DNA of 64,000 bases, taken from the NCBI GenBank assembly GCA_022825065.1, contig JAJDYR010000027.1, positions 1 through 64,000 on the forward strand, in the 5' to 3' direction. This DNA is from a bacterium (GTDB lineage Bacteria; UBA8248). A program made the translations under genes and the position numbers. Below are positions 8,973-18,069 of the stretch, piece after piece (the first letter of the stretch is position 1; every line of letters begins with the position of its first letter). The notes under the pieces were generated by a model. That model saw only the letters and a list, made by a program, of their open reading frames with translations, made no database searches and was not told where the DNA came from.

Positions 8973-9564
8973 GGATCTTCTTTTTCAACCTCTCGATGGC
9001 GGCCTGCAACTCCCCGGGTCCTTCGGGATTCTGCTCCACGTGCCCGAAGGCGTAGTTGATCGTGTTGGCGAAGTTTCTGTAGACAGCGGCGGCGATGATG
9101 TCCACGACGTTCTCCTCGCTGAAGCCGGCGGCCCTCAGACTTTCGATGTCCGTTTTTTCCATCGAGTGAGGCGTGTGAGTGATCTTCTCCGCATAGGCGA
9201 GCATGGCGCGGTCCGCTTGGTCGAGGATTCCCGCGCGCTTCGGGTCGTCCAGCACCTCGGCTACTTCGGCGATGGAGGCGTCATCGCATTCGTCACGGAA
9301 CAACTGCCCGTGGTTCATCGCTCAGCCGTATCACCCCCCGTGAGCCGCCACGTAGAAAGCGAGCAACTCCGCCCGCCTCGTGCCGAGGCTCGAGCCGCCA
9401 TGAACGGCGCGGCGGAGCGTTTCTCGCCCGGCCAGAATATCGGGCCTCCTGCCCATCTCGAGATACATCCTGGGAATGGGTTTTCTCGCCTTGCGCAGAC
9501 CTTCGATGATTTCTTTTGTGGCCCCCTCCGCGGCATCCGGAGAAATGGGTTGAATCCAGCTCAT
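8962..9564 (-). CDS. AhpD-like peroxidase-related protein with UxxU active site (putative double-selenocysteine protein)
   Basis: Reading through two in-frame TGA codons (9331-9333 and 9322-9324) gives one 200-aa protein of the AhpD/peroxidase-related family. The N-terminal part ends RAELLAFYVAAHGG; then follows U78-Y-G-U81-A-M-N-H85; the C-terminal part has LDQADRAMLAYAEKIT and AAAVYRNFANTINYAFG, typical of the family. The two TGAs fall exactly at the redox pair of the CxxCxxxH motif, which argues for selenocysteine over random decay. Both flanks keep an intact frame and the start has a strong AAGGAGG. A hairpin at 9294-9312 could be the SECIS. Likely role: thiol/selenol-based reduction of peroxides. 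First gene of a run with DUF1499 and the molybdenum hydroxylase. Alternative: a nonsense-mutated pseudogene. Confidence 0.75.
9294..9312 (-). promoter_or_regulatory. Candidate SECIS hairpin for the UxxU protein
   Basis: On the coding (minus) strand a CACGG/CCGTG stem closes a nine-base loop that begins with G (GCAGTTGTT). The loop starts about 15 bases after the second UGA and about 24 after the first, within the range used by bacterial SECIS elements, so one hairpin might serve both codons. The stem is short, so support is moderate. Confidence 0.4.
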
Positions 9565-9756
9565 GTCGTCCTCCTTTGATAATCGTGGAAGAGGTTCTCA
9601 AGCACAGGAGAATTGCGCAAGAGAGACGCTCAAAATCTTTGCATGTTTCCTCATATAGATGAAGGGGTTCCTAAAGACGGATTGCCGTTGCTTATCATGA
9701 TACTCGTGCTTCATTATCAACGTCGTAGTTTCGTTCTTGATTGATCGGGGGACGCC

Positions 9757-10401
9757 ATGAAATTCGACCTGTCGCTGATCGTCATCACCGACCGGGAGAT
9801 ATTGTCCCGGGCTTCCGGATGTAAGCTGAGAGACGCGGTTCGGGCAGTCGCGACGAACGGGGCCGGCATGATCCAGCTTCGAGAGAAAAACTTGAGCGGC
9901 GTGGAGATGATTCGCCTGGCGGATGAAATGCGAGAGGCTCTGGAGGGAACCGGCTGCGCTTTTACGGTGAACGATCGGGTGGACGTCGCCATGGCCTGTG
10001 GCGCGGACGGGGTGCATCTGGGACAGGAGGATTTTCCGCTTCCGAGGGCCAGGGAGATGGCGGGAGATACGTTGCTTTATGGCGTGACGGCCGGAAAATC
10101 CGAATGGGCGTCGCGGGCCGCTGCCGAGGGCGCGGATTATATCGGTGTAGGTCCCATCTACGCGACGGGGAGCAAGGCCGATGCGAGAGCGCCGATCGGG
10201 CCGGAAGGATTCCGCCGGATTATCGAGCATGCCCCCGGCTTGCCCGCCGTCGCCATCGGGGGAATCGGCATCGAGAACGTGGAGCCCGTCATCGAAGCCG
10301 GCGCCTCCGGCGTCGCCGTTATCGGCGCGGTGATGGGGGCGTCCGACCCGGGAGCAGCGACCAGGGAGTTGCGCAACCGCATCGAGAGGGCGAGAGGGTG
10401 A
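9757..10401 (+). CDS. thiE: Thiamine-phosphate synthase
   Basis: Joins HMP-pyrophosphate and thiazole phosphate to make thiamine monophosphate. The 214-aa TIM-barrel sequence shows MIQLREKNL, FTVNDRVDVAMACGADGVHLGQED, YIGVGPIYATGSK and AIGGIGIENV, all family signatures in the expected order. ATG 9757 follows GGGGGACGCC. The stop overlaps the GTG start of thiL, so the two are translationally coupled. No TPP riboswitch is visible in the 150 bases upstream. Confidence 0.95.
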   Translation: MKFDLSLIVITDREILSRASGCKLRDAVRAVATNGAGMIQLREKNLSGVEMIRLADEMREALEGTGCAFTVNDRVDVAMACGADGVHLGQEDFPLPRAREMAGDTLLYGVTAGKSEWASRAAAEGADYIGVGPIYATGSKADARAPIGPEGFRRIIEHAPGLPAVAIGGIGIENVEPVIEAGASGVAVIGAVMGASDPGAATRELRNRIERARG

Positions 10402-11426
10402 ACGGCGAATCAGCGAGAGGGATTGGCGAATTCGCCTTGATAGAGCGCCTGAGGAACAAACTCGGCTCGGTCGGAAACAGCGCGGACGTCATTGTCGGCA
10501 ACGGGGATGATGCGGCCGTCATCAGGGCGGGGGATGGAAAATGCTGGGTCGTGACGTGCGATGCGCAGGTGAGCGGCGTGCATTTCCCGTCCACGGGGGA
10601 TTTTTCCGGTTTCGCCGTGGGTTACAAGTCGCTGGCGGTGAACGTGAGCGATGTGGCGGCCATGGGGGGCAAGCCTCGCTTCGCGCTCATCTCGCTGGGT
10701 ATACCCGAAGAGACGTCAGTTTCGTTCTTGGATGACGTGTATGGCGGGGTTCGCTCGCTCTCGGAGCAATACGATATTTTGGTTCTGGGGGGAAACGTCA
10801 CGCGAACGAGTGGTCCCTTCTTCGTCGATGTGTTCCTTGTCGGCGAGGTGATGGAGGAGAAGGTGCTTCGCCGAAGCGGCGCCCGTGCGGGGGACCGGAT
10901 TCTGTCGACGGGATATTTGGGAGATGCCGCAGCGGGGCTTCACTTGTCCTCCACATCGCACATTCAAATCCGCAAAGACGTGCATGCCTCGCTCACCCGC
11001 GCGCAACTGGAACCGCAGCCCCGGGTTGCGGAGGCTGTGGTTATCGCGGAATCGGGGCTGGCGACCTCCATGATGGACATCAGCGATGGTCTGGCGGGTG
11101 ATATCCGTCACCTGTGCGAGGCGAGCGGGGTGGGCGCGCTCCTCTGGGAATCCGAACTGCCCGTCTCCGGTACGCTGTCCGAAGCCGCGTCGCTCGCCGC
11201 GAAAAAGCCTCTCGAATGGGTGCTGCACGGTGGAGAGGACTACGAACTTCTCGTCACGACGCCCGCTGAATCCGTAAGAGCGCTTCAGGAAATCGTCCGG
11301 CGGGCGGGCGGGGCGCCGCTTACGCCCATCGGAGAAATCCTGCCGGCCTCACAGGGGATTTCTCTCAAACGCGCAGACGGGATTTCCGCGCTGAAAAATC
11401 TCGCCTGGGAGCATTTTTCCGCCTGA
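10398..11426 (+). CDS. thiL: Thiamine-monophosphate kinase
   Basis: Phosphorylates thiamine monophosphate to thiamine diphosphate, the step after ThiE. The 342-aa protein has the ThiL/PurM-like pattern: GNGDDAAVI near residue 33, then VNVSDVAAMGGKPRFALISL, LGGNVTRTSGPFFVDVFLVG, SMMDISDGLAGDIRHLC and LHGGEDYELL. The GTG start at 10398 overlaps the thiE stop and follows a GAGAGGGCGAGAGG purine stretch. An upstream open frame inside thiE is an overlap artefact. Together thiE-thiL form the last two steps of thiamine diphosphate synthesis. Confidence 0.95.
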   Translation: MNGESARGIGEFALIERLRNKLGSVGNSADVIVGNGDDAAVIRAGDGKCWVVTCDAQVSGVHFPSTGDFSGFAVGYKSLAVNVSDVAAMGGKPRFALISLGIPEETSVSFLDDVYGGVRSLSEQYDILVLGGNVTRTSGPFFVDVFLVGEVMEEKVLRRSGARAGDRILSTGYLGDAAAGLHLSSTSHIQIRKDVHASLTRAQLEPQPRVAEAVVIAESGLATSMMDISDGLAGDIRHLCEASGVGALLWESELPVSGTLSEAASLAAKKPLEWVLHGGEDYELLVTTPAESVRALQEIVRRAGGAPLTPIGEILPASQGISLKRADGISALKNLAWEHFSA

Positions 11427-11690
11427 AAGTTTTCGTCATGACTGGGTGGCGCACTGCATGAGCCAAGCGCTCCTGTTTTGAGAGTTGATCCCCCGTGAGA
11501 GCGGGACCCTGGAATTTGCCCTTCACGTCGGCCACGTCCGGGAGAATTTGCAAAGACGTTTTTTGTTATTATCCCGATGCCGGGAAGAGCGCGTAGAATT
11601 TCATCAGGATTCCTTGACAGACTGCACCGCGCCTTTGCAAAGTTCATTCTTTCGCAAAAATCTTCTTGGCTTTTACTCAGGATGGGGATG

Positions 11691-12932
11691 ATGAACGCAC
11701 AGGGACCATTGAAGGGAATTCGCGTGTTGGACTTGTCCCGGATTCTCGCGGGGCCCTTCTGTACCACGATGCTCTCCGATCTGGGTGCGGAAATCATCAA
11801 GCTCGAATCTCCCGGAAACGGCGATGAAACCCGCACCTGGGGTCCTCCGTTCGAGAAGGGAGAGAGCGCCTATTTTTTGGGTGTGAACCGCGGCAAGAAG
11901 AGTATCGTGGTCGACCTCAAAAATAGCGAAGGCCTCGAGATCGCCCGCGCCATTGCGAAAAAGGCGGACGTGGTTGTCGAGAATTTTCGACCGGGCGTCG
12001 TGGATCGTCTGGGCGTCGGGTATGAGGCGCTGTCCGCCTTGAACCCTCGTCTGATATACGTTTCCGTCTCCGGCTTCGGGCAGACGGGCCCGTATCGGGA
12101 ACGCTCGGGTTTTGACATCGTCGGCCAGGCGATGAGCGGCATCATGAGCGCAACGGGCGAACCGGACGGCGGACCTTGCAAGGCCGGGGTTCCGCTCAGC
12201 GACCTCACGGCGGGGATGTGGGCGGCTTACAGCGTAAGCAGCGCATTGTTCGTCAGGGAGAAGACGGGCAGGGGGCAATACATCGATTTGTCCCTTCTCG
12301 ACAGCAGCGTGTCGCTGCTCACCAACCTGAGCGGTTGCTATTTCATGGATGGCAGCATGAGCGAGCGGTGGGGTTCGGCCCATTTTCAAATCGTCCCCTA
12401 TCAGGCGCTCAAGGCCAAGGATAAGGAAATCATCATCGGTGTGACGAGCGATCGGTTCTGGGGTTATTTCTGTGACATCATCGAAGCCCCCGAACTGACG
12501 AATGACCCGAGGTTCGTCGACATCCCCAGCCGCGCGAAAAATCGCGAGCAGCTCATCCCCATATTGGAACGGTATCTCTCAAGGCGAAACGGGAATGAAT
12601 GGCTGAAATTACTGGAGGAAAAAGGGATTCCATGCGGCCCGGTTTATGATGTCGGCGAAGCGCTCGAGGATGAGCAGGTTCGCCACAGAGAGATGGTGGT
12701 GGAAACGGAACATTCGCTTCTGGGTAAAGTGAACACTACCGGTGTTCCCCCGAAATTTTCCGAGCATCCGGGCAAGGTGCAAGGGCCGGCCCCTTTGCAC
12801 GGGGAACATACACGCGAAGTGCTGTCCGAAATTCTAGGGTGGAATGATGAAAGAATAGAAGAGTTGGTTCGAGGCAATGTGGTCTCAGATCCTAAGCCCA
12901 GATCGGAGATTGGAATTCCCTTGGAAGATTGA
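11691..12932 (+). CDS. CaiB/BaiF family CoA transferase
   Basis: Family III CoA transferase (413 aa) moving CoA between a donor acyl-CoA and a carboxylic acid. It opens with GPLKGIRVLDLSRILAGPFC, followed by LGAEIIKLESPG, ENFRPGVVDRLGVGYE, and the catalytic-Asp motif PLSDLTAGMWAAY near residue 170. The start was placed at ATG 11691 because the family begins there; ATGs at 11682 and 11688 are nearby and not excluded. Substrate unknown. A second family III transferase lies at 62032-63219; the two are diverged paralogues rather than a recent duplication. It stands alone between thiL and a convergent peptidase operon. Confidence 0.92.
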   Translation: MNAQGPLKGIRVLDLSRILAGPFCTTMLSDLGAEIIKLESPGNGDETRTWGPPFEKGESAYFLGVNRGKKSIVVDLKNSEGLEIARAIAKKADVVVENFRPGVVDRLGVGYEALSALNPRLIYVSVSGFGQTGPYRERSGFDIVGQAMSGIMSATGEPDGGPCKAGVPLSDLTAGMWAAYSVSSALFVREKTGRGQYIDLSLLDSSVSLLTNLSGCYFMDGSMSERWGSAHFQIVPYQALKAKDKEIIIGVTSDRFWGYFCDIIEAPELTNDPRFVDIPSRAKNREQLIPILERYLSRRNGNEWLKLLEEKGIPCGPVYDVGEALEDEQVRHREMVVETEHSLLGKVNTTGVPPKFSEHPGKVQGPAPLHGEHTREVLSEILGWNDERIEELVRGNVVSDPKPRSEIGIPLED

Positions 12933-12950
12933 GGACTCTTGATGAGCGCC

Positions 12951-14108
12951 TCATTTTGAAGACAGCCTTTCTATCAACCCCCCGAGCAGCGCGCCTCTCG
13001 GGGCGATCGAATCGAGTTCCAGGTATTCCTCATCCGTGTGCAGATTCCCCCCAACAGGCCCCAGACCATCGAGAACGGCGACCCCGAGCGGGGAGAGATA
13101 ATTCCCGTCGGACCCTCCGCCGCTGGGTGCGTGCATGAATTCGACGCCCGCATCCTCGGCGATTTCCTCCGCGATGGAGACGAGTCTTTTCGTTCCGGCG
13201 TTGAACTCCATGACGGGCCTCCCGCCCAGTTCCTGGAATTCCGAGTGCGTTCCTTCGATGTGGGGGCTGGAGGTAATGCGGCGCAACTCGTCCGTCATGG
13301 TATCGAAAATCGCTTGTCGTTCCGCGCGCATCTCGACGTGGCAGGAAGCCTCGTCCGCCACGATGTGCGGCCGGCGTCCGCCCGAGAGGCCGGTGATGTT
13401 GACGGTCCCTCCCGCGCGCTCGAGATTCTGAATGGCCACCATTTGGTGGGCGAGCTCGTGGACGGCGCTTCTGCCTTTTTCAGGGTCGACGCCCGCGTGG
13501 GCCGAGACGCCGCTGACGCGCAATCTTCCGAAGCAACTCCCTTTCCTCGAAGAGACGATAGAGCCGTTCGCACGGCCGGACTCAATGATCAACGCGGCAG
13601 CGGCGTCTTTGCCGACTCGCTCTATCACTTCCCTCGAAGAGGGGTTCCCGCGTTCTTCATCGGTGTCGTATAAGACACTGATTTTCCCGAACTCCTCGAA
13701 TCCTTCTGCGAGCAGCGCCTCCATCACGAATTGGCATGTCACAAGGCATCCCTTCATGTCGGCCACCCCGGGACCATAGGCGATATCTTCTTTTACGGTG
13801 AACGGTCTTTGCGCGGTGGTGCCTTCTGGAAAAACGGTGTCGCAATGTCCGATCAGGAATATGTGGGGGCCGTCTTTTCTCCCGCCGTGAAACGTCGCCA
13901 GAAGGTGATCCCCCGTTTCATGCGTGCCGGGAATCATCACTACGTCAGCTCCCATGGCGCGATATTTTTCTGCGAAATGGGAGGAGACGGCGTTCGTTCC
14001 CTTGCCGGGAAACGTCGGGGAATCGATGCTCACCACGTGGGCGATTTGTTCGATGATTTCCTCTTGTCTGGCTTCAAGCGCATTTCTGATGGTGGCCGCG
14101 CCGATCAT
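12951..14108 (-). CDS. M20 family metallopeptidase/hydrolase
   Basis: A 385-aa zinc-dependent amidohydrolase of the M20 (ArgE/DapE/carboxypeptidase G2) group, cleaving a peptide or N-acyl bond. Metal-site motifs are visible: LIGHCDTVFP, GPGVADMKGCLV, YDTDEERGNPSS with the catalytic Glu pair, and a C-terminal GGNLHTDEEYLELDS. The dimerisation domain lies between about residues 180 and 300. Its start overlaps the yqeC stop by four bases, so it is the third gene of the Fe-ADH/yqeC/M20 operon. M20 hydrolases also occur with selenium-dependent hydroxylase genes in enteric bacteria (the ygeY neighbourhood), which fits this context. Confidence 0.9.
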   Translation of the reverse strand: MIGAATIRNALEARQEEIIEQIAHVVSIDSPTFPGKGTNAVSSHFAEKYRAMGADVVMIPGTHETGDHLLATFHGGRKDGPHIFLIGHCDTVFPEGTTAQRPFTVKEDIAYGPGVADMKGCLVTCQFVMEALLAEGFEEFGKISVLYDTDEERGNPSSREVIERVGKDAAAALIIESGRANGSIVSSRKGSCFGRLRVSGVSAHAGVDPEKGRSAVHELAHQMVAIQNLERAGGTVNITGLSGGRRPHIVADEASCHVEMRAERQAIFDTMTDELRRITSSPHIEGTHSEFQELGGRPVMEFNAGTKRLVSIAEEIAEDAGVEFMHAPSGGGSDGNYLSPLGVAVLDGLGPVGGNLHTDEEYLELDSIAPRGALLGGLIERLSSK

Positions 14109-14890
14109 TTGTGTACTCTCCTGCTATAAAAATTTCCCGCCACGGAATCCCCCGTGAGCAGGTAATCGTAAATGCCGTCGGGTACGGCCTCGAATATCGT
14201 TTGCGCTTCCTGGAGGGCTTCTTGGGAAGTGCAATGGCTCAGGTAGAGTATCCGCTTTGCGCCTTCGGGAAACCGACTCGGGTAGCTCTCCGGATGACTC
14301 GCCAATTTCGCCAGATGATGTGCGCCGATAACCTCCCCGGCCGCCAAGCCCGCGATGTCGTGAACTTTTTCCATGCGATGGACGATTCGCTCATCCGCTC
14401 TTTGCCCGATGGCGGCGAGTCCCAGCACGAGTACGCAATGCGTCGCTCCTTCGGGAATGACCGGCTCACCCGGTCCCGGGGCCTTGATGAGCCGTTTCCT
14501 CGCGCCATCCGTTTTTACGACCATCACGCCGTGGAAGCCCGAGGCGCGCAGGGCCTCCACCTGGCTCGCCTCGAGGCCGCGAAACATGTTCTGGGGCAGT
14601 TTTTTCTCCACCCAGACGACGGCGCCGCGCCCCGACCAATCCTGAGCGACGGATTGCAGTTCAGCGCGTCCCTCCTCGCTCAACAGCACCGGCGGCGCGT
14701 CTTCGCCGCCCAGGGCGTGGAGGTTCGTCGTGCTGGTGATGATGACGGGAAACGGCTCATCCAGCATCTCCTGGATGAGGCGCTTCATGAGCGTGGCCTT
14801 GCCGCCGGCGCCCATGACGCAGACCATGTCTCCGGGGGCGATGTCCATCAACGGGCGCAGCTTTTGCGAAGAAAATGGTTCCATGGGCAT
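14105..14890 (-). CDS. yqeC: Selenium-dependent molybdenum hydroxylase accessory protein YqeC
   Basis: A 261-aa ATP-binding protein of the YqeC family, whose genes accompany selenium-dependent molybdenum hydroxylases; the molecular role is unproven but is thought to concern maturation of the selenium-containing cofactor. Visible features: a P-loop-like GAGGKATLMKRL (about residues 27-38), ITSTTNLHALGGEDAPP, GVMVVKTDGARKR, VPEG-like VIPEGATHCVLVLGL and GEVIGAHHLAKLASH. ATG 14890 lies two bases behind the Fe-ADH stop; longer open frame upstream lies inside that gene. The product suggests that the host uses selenium in a hydroxylase, possibly the one at 5825-8152. Confidence 0.85.
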   Translation of the reverse strand: MPMEPFSSQKLRPLMDIAPGDMVCVMGAGGKATLMKRLIQEMLDEPFPVIITSTTNLHALGGEDAPPVLLSEEGRAELQSVAQDWSGRGAVVWVEKKLPQNMFRGLEASQVEALRASGFHGVMVVKTDGARKRLIKAPGPGEPVIPEGATHCVLVLGLAAIGQRADERIVHRMEKVHDIAGLAAGEVIGAHHLAKLASHPESYPSRFPEGAKRILYLSHCTSQEALQEAQTIFEAVPDGIYDYLLTGDSVAGNFYSRRVHK

Positions 14891-14892
14891 CT

Positions 14893-16041
14893 TCAAGCCG
14901 CGGCGCGGTAGATTCTCTCGATGTCCTCGAGCGTGAGTTCTTTGGGATTGCAGTTTAAAAGACGTTCGAGCTTGAAAGCGGCTTCGGCCAGCTCCGGGAT
15001 GGCGTGTGCGGGCACGTCCACTTCGCCGAGCCGGGTAGGCACCCCGCAATCGCGGCAAAGTTTCTCGACCGCGCCGACGGAAAGCCCGGCGGCTTCAGCC
15101 GTGGACATGCCATCCGTGGATTCGCCCAGGATTCGGGCGATGCGGGCGAACTTATCCGGCGCCGCCGCGTGGTTTTCCTTCATGACGTGGGAGAACATCA
15201 GAGAATTGCTGACCCCGTGGGGAATGTGGAACCGCGAGCCGAGCGGATACGCCAGGGCATGGATGGCGCCGGCCCCGGCTCCTGCGAGCGCGACGCCGCC
15301 ATAGTATGAACCCAGGGCCATGTCGGTTCTGGCCTCGATGTCGCTTCCGTCGTCACATACGCGCCTCAAGGAGCGGGCGATGAGTTTCATGCCCTCCAGG
15401 CTGTACATCTCGCTCAGTGGCGTGGCGTTTCTGGCCACGTAGGTTTCCAGGCAATGCGTGAAGGCGTCCACACCGGCGGCGGAGGTGACTTTCGGCGGGG
15501 CGGAAAGCGTGAGTTTAGGATCCACGATGGCGGCGAACGGGATGACGTGCGTGCTCACGATGGCCAGTTTCACCTGTTCTTCCGGCACCGAGAAGATGGC
15601 GTTGGGTGTGGCTTCGGCGCCGGTTCCGCTCGTTGTGGGCACCAGGATGGTGGAGAGGCCCGGTTTCGGCACGAGTTCTATGCCCAGATAATCCCTGGGC
15701 GCGCCGTCGTTTCCCAGCAGAACGCCGATGGATTTCGCCATGTCCATCGAACTGCCGCCCCCGACCCCGACGACGAGATCGAAAGTGTTGTTTTTGAATT
15801 CATTATATGCATTTTCGAGATCGCCGATGGCGGGCTCGGGCGGGCACTCATCGTAAATCGTGACTTGCACGCCGGCCTCTTCGAGAGGAGCGAGCGCCAT
15901 GTCCGCTACGCCTGCGCCCCGCACACCCTTGTCCGTGAAGAAAAGCGCGTTGCGGGCGCCTAAAAACGCCGCTTCATCCTTGATTTTCGCTATGGTTCCA
16001 AGGCCGAACCAGGTTCGTTTCGGGTGGCGTATGCTGTACAT
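14893..16041 (-). CDS. Iron-containing alcohol dehydrogenase
   Basis: NAD(P)-dependent group III alcohol dehydrogenase (382 aa). Nucleotide-binding motifs GVGGGSSMDMAKSIG and TILVPTTSGTGAEAT are intact. Metal ligands are visible in DAFTHCLE (Asp and His) and in HALAYPLGSRFHIPHGVSN (two His). Length is normal and ATG 16041 matches the family N-terminus (MYSIRHPKRTWFGLG). It is the first gene of an operon with yqeC and the M20 peptidase. Substrate unknown; small aldehydes or hydroxy acids are typical for the family. Confidence 0.93.
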   Translation of the reverse strand: MYSIRHPKRTWFGLGTIAKIKDEAAFLGARNALFFTDKGVRGAGVADMALAPLEEAGVQVTIYDECPPEPAIGDLENAYNEFKNNTFDLVVGVGGGSSMDMAKSIGVLLGNDGAPRDYLGIELVPKPGLSTILVPTTSGTGAEATPNAIFSVPEEQVKLAIVSTHVIPFAAIVDPKLTLSAPPKVTSAAGVDAFTHCLETYVARNATPLSEMYSLEGMKLIARSLRRVCDDGSDIEARTDMALGSYYGGVALAGAGAGAIHALAYPLGSRFHIPHGVSNSLMFSHVMKENHAAAPDKFARIARILGESTDGMSTAEAAGLSVGAVEKLCRDCGVPTRLGEVDVPAHAIPELAEAAFKLERLLNCNPKELTLEDIERIYRAAA

Positions 16042-16170
16042 GAGGCGAACTCCTTGCGCGTAAGCTCAATTATCGGAAAGTCATTTGTTCAGGATGCTTC
16101 CAACCCCGAGAGACGGCATTATCCCCATGCGCAGGGTCGGATGCAACGGATTCGGGAAGAATTTCGTGAA

Positions 16171-17220
16171 TCAAGGCTTCCAGCGGCGGTTCATCAGAAG
16201 CCGCCATGCGTTCCGGTAGGCGATGAGCTTTCTCGCGGGCGGGCTGATGTTTCCAAGCACGTTTTCACGGAAGAAGAGCATCCTTCTCGCATAGGTCGCC
16301 GGATTGGCGGGAGAGGAGTCGTTCCCGGCGGTGAAATGTCCCACCCGCGCTTCGAGCAATGCCCTCCATTCGCGAGAGAAGGCTCCGCCCGGGTCATAGA
16401 GGTGGTTTCTCCGTGGAACAGTTGCATCGGAGGCAGGGGGATCCTGGGTGAGGGTGAAGAGGAGGCCCGCGTGCCTCAGGCTCAGCGCCCGCAGGAGGCC
16501 GTGCCCATAGCCGGGTAAAGCGTTCAAATTCAATATCCTGCCGGCTTGCGCCCAGATGATTCTCGCCTCGGGCGCCGCCCTCAACAGCCGTTCGATCAGT
16601 TCCAGGCCGCCGTCATCGGGCGGCATGTCGAGCACAAGGAAGCTGCGCGTTTGCGTCGCCAGACGGATGATTGCTCCCAAAGCCTCTCCAGCACGAGTCA
16701 TTTGCGCCTTGTCGGAGGAGGCGGGACGCCACGTGATCTTCCCGATCCCGAATGCGCCGCCCTCGAGTTGTCGTTTCATGCCGGATAAATGGGCCCCGCT
16801 GTCTTCCATCCAGTCTTTCGGGGTGGCCGAGGTGGTGAGCGGTATCAAGCGGCCGGGGTATTGCGCTACGGCTTTTTTGACGGCCTCCTCACTCGTCGCG
16901 GTGACCGAGCCCAACGCGACGCCAGCGCGGTTCATGCCCTCGATGAGTCGCCCTGCGCTCTTCCACCTGTCGAGCGAGATTTCGAGATCAACTAAGGGAT
17001 AGGGGTCGGATGCGAGATGCCTCCTCAGCGTGCGTTCATACAGCTCGACCCGCGCATCGCGGTTTTGCTTCGCCTTCGATTTCAGTGCGTTAGGCGGTGT
17101 CGCGGCGTCGGCGACTCCCGTCGTCGAGAACGCCCCGATGAGGAGCGAGAACGAGAAGACGATGAGGCGAATCGCCCGTCTTCGCGCCCGGACGGCTCCG
17201 CCGCGGCCCGTGAAAGCCAC
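16171..17220 (-). CDS. Exported TIM-barrel (amidohydrolase-like) protein
   Basis: A 349-aa protein with a basic N-terminus and a signal peptide (hydrophobic IRLIVFSFSLLIGAFSTTG, cleavage near ADAATP). The mature part resembles amidohydrolase-2/TIM-barrel proteins: DLEISLDRWKSAGRLIEGM, then repeated strands such as RLIPLTT, FLVLDMPPDDGG and ARIIWAQAGR, then HFTAGNDSS. Canonical metal-binding HxH at the barrel start is not evident, so catalysis is uncertain. It starts six bases after the cyclase-family stop on the same strand, so the two form an operon. Confidence 0.65.
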   Translation of the reverse strand: MAFTGRGGAVRARRRAIRLIVFSFSLLIGAFSTTGVADAATPPNALKSKAKQNRDARVELYERTLRRHLASDPYPLVDLEISLDRWKSAGRLIEGMNRAGVALGSVTATSEEAVKKAVAQYPGRLIPLTTSATPKDWMEDSGAHLSGMKRQLEGGAFGIGKITWRPASSDKAQMTRAGEALGAIIRLATQTRSFLVLDMPPDDGGLELIERLLRAAPEARIIWAQAGRILNLNALPGYGHGLLRALSLRHAGLLFTLTQDPPASDATVPRRNHLYDPGGAFSREWRALLEARVGHFTAGNDSSPANPATYARRMLFFRENVLGNISPPARKLIAYRNAWRLLMNRRWKP

Positions 17221-17226
17221 TTTCGT

Positions 17227-17946
17227 CTACTCGTTCACGATGGCGACGGCGCGGATGTGCGTCCCCGTGGCGCCTTGCCAGTGAAGCGGCAGGACGCTCG
17301 CCGTGAACCCGTGGGCCGCGGGGATGGCGTCCAGGTTGCAGAGGTTCTCGATGTGCCAGTATTCATGCGTCTGGAAGAGGCGGTGGCACGGCCAGGGGTC
17401 GCGCCGCTCCAGCATCTCCTTGATGGGCAAATCGAAGCCCGGCGCGTCGATGCCCATGACGCTAACGCCCTGGTCGATGAGCCACTCCGCGCTCTCGCCC
17501 ACCATGCCGGGATGATCCGTCAGGTAGCGCGGCTCGTCGTTGTAGGCGGCCGCCCCCGTCCAGAGGAAGACGATCTCACCGCCCCGGATCGTGTAGTCCT
17601 CCTTCGCGAGAGCATCTTGTAAATCACTGATTTCAATCGGCTCGCCCGGTTTCTTTCCCCGCATGTCGAGCCGCAGGCCCGGCCCGTAGCATTTGTCCAG
17701 CGGGATGTCCTCGGACCACGAATCGTTCCTGCCGCCGTGGCTTCTCGCGTCGATGTGGGTGCCGCAATGCTCGCTGAAGATGCACACGCTGTGGGCGAAG
17801 AGTTCTGGAAATCCCATCTTGTCGGTGCCGATGCGCGTGGCGGACTCGAAGGTCGTCTCTATCATCTGGATGACGGGCTGCGGCGTGCCCGGGTAGCGCT
17901 CCATCCACATGTGGACGGGCATGGACAGGTCGATAATTTCAGGCAT
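17227..17946 (-). CDS. Cyclase family protein (kynurenine formamidase-like)
   Basis: A 239-aa metal-dependent hydrolase of the cyclase/KynB-like family. It begins with PEIIDLSMPVHMWMERYPG. It carries the family metal motif HCGTHIDARSH and later GGEIVFLWTG, GIDAPGFD and ENLCNLDAIP, all in the normal order. ATG 17946 follows GGAGATGCGAGCAA and fits the family start better than the longer frame to 17976. Family members hydrolyse amide or ester bonds in ring compounds; the true substrate here is unknown. It probably shares a transcript with the TIM-barrel protein downstream. Confidence 0.9.
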   Translation of the reverse strand: MPEIIDLSMPVHMWMERYPGTPQPVIQMIETTFESATRIGTDKMGFPELFAHSVCIFSEHCGTHIDARSHGGRNDSWSEDIPLDKCYGPGLRLDMRGKKPGEPIEISDLQDALAKEDYTIRGGEIVFLWTGAAAYNDEPRYLTDHPGMVGESAEWLIDQGVSVMGIDAPGFDLPIKEMLERRDPWPCHRLFQTHEYWHIENLCNLDAIPAAHGFTASVLPLHWQGATGTHIRAVAIVNE

Positions 17947-18069
17947 TTGCTCGCATCTCCTCTCGTTTCGTCGCATTTCCCGGTTTCATGCGGGCGGCGG
18001 ATGCGCCTAATATACATCATCGCGCCCGGGGAAAAACCCCCGGGCCCGCCCCCCGTTTCCCGCCGGTTT

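Noticed and set aside
9602..9756. TPP riboswitch upstream of thiE
   Set aside because: The conserved CTGAGA and ACCTGATCTGG elements are not present.
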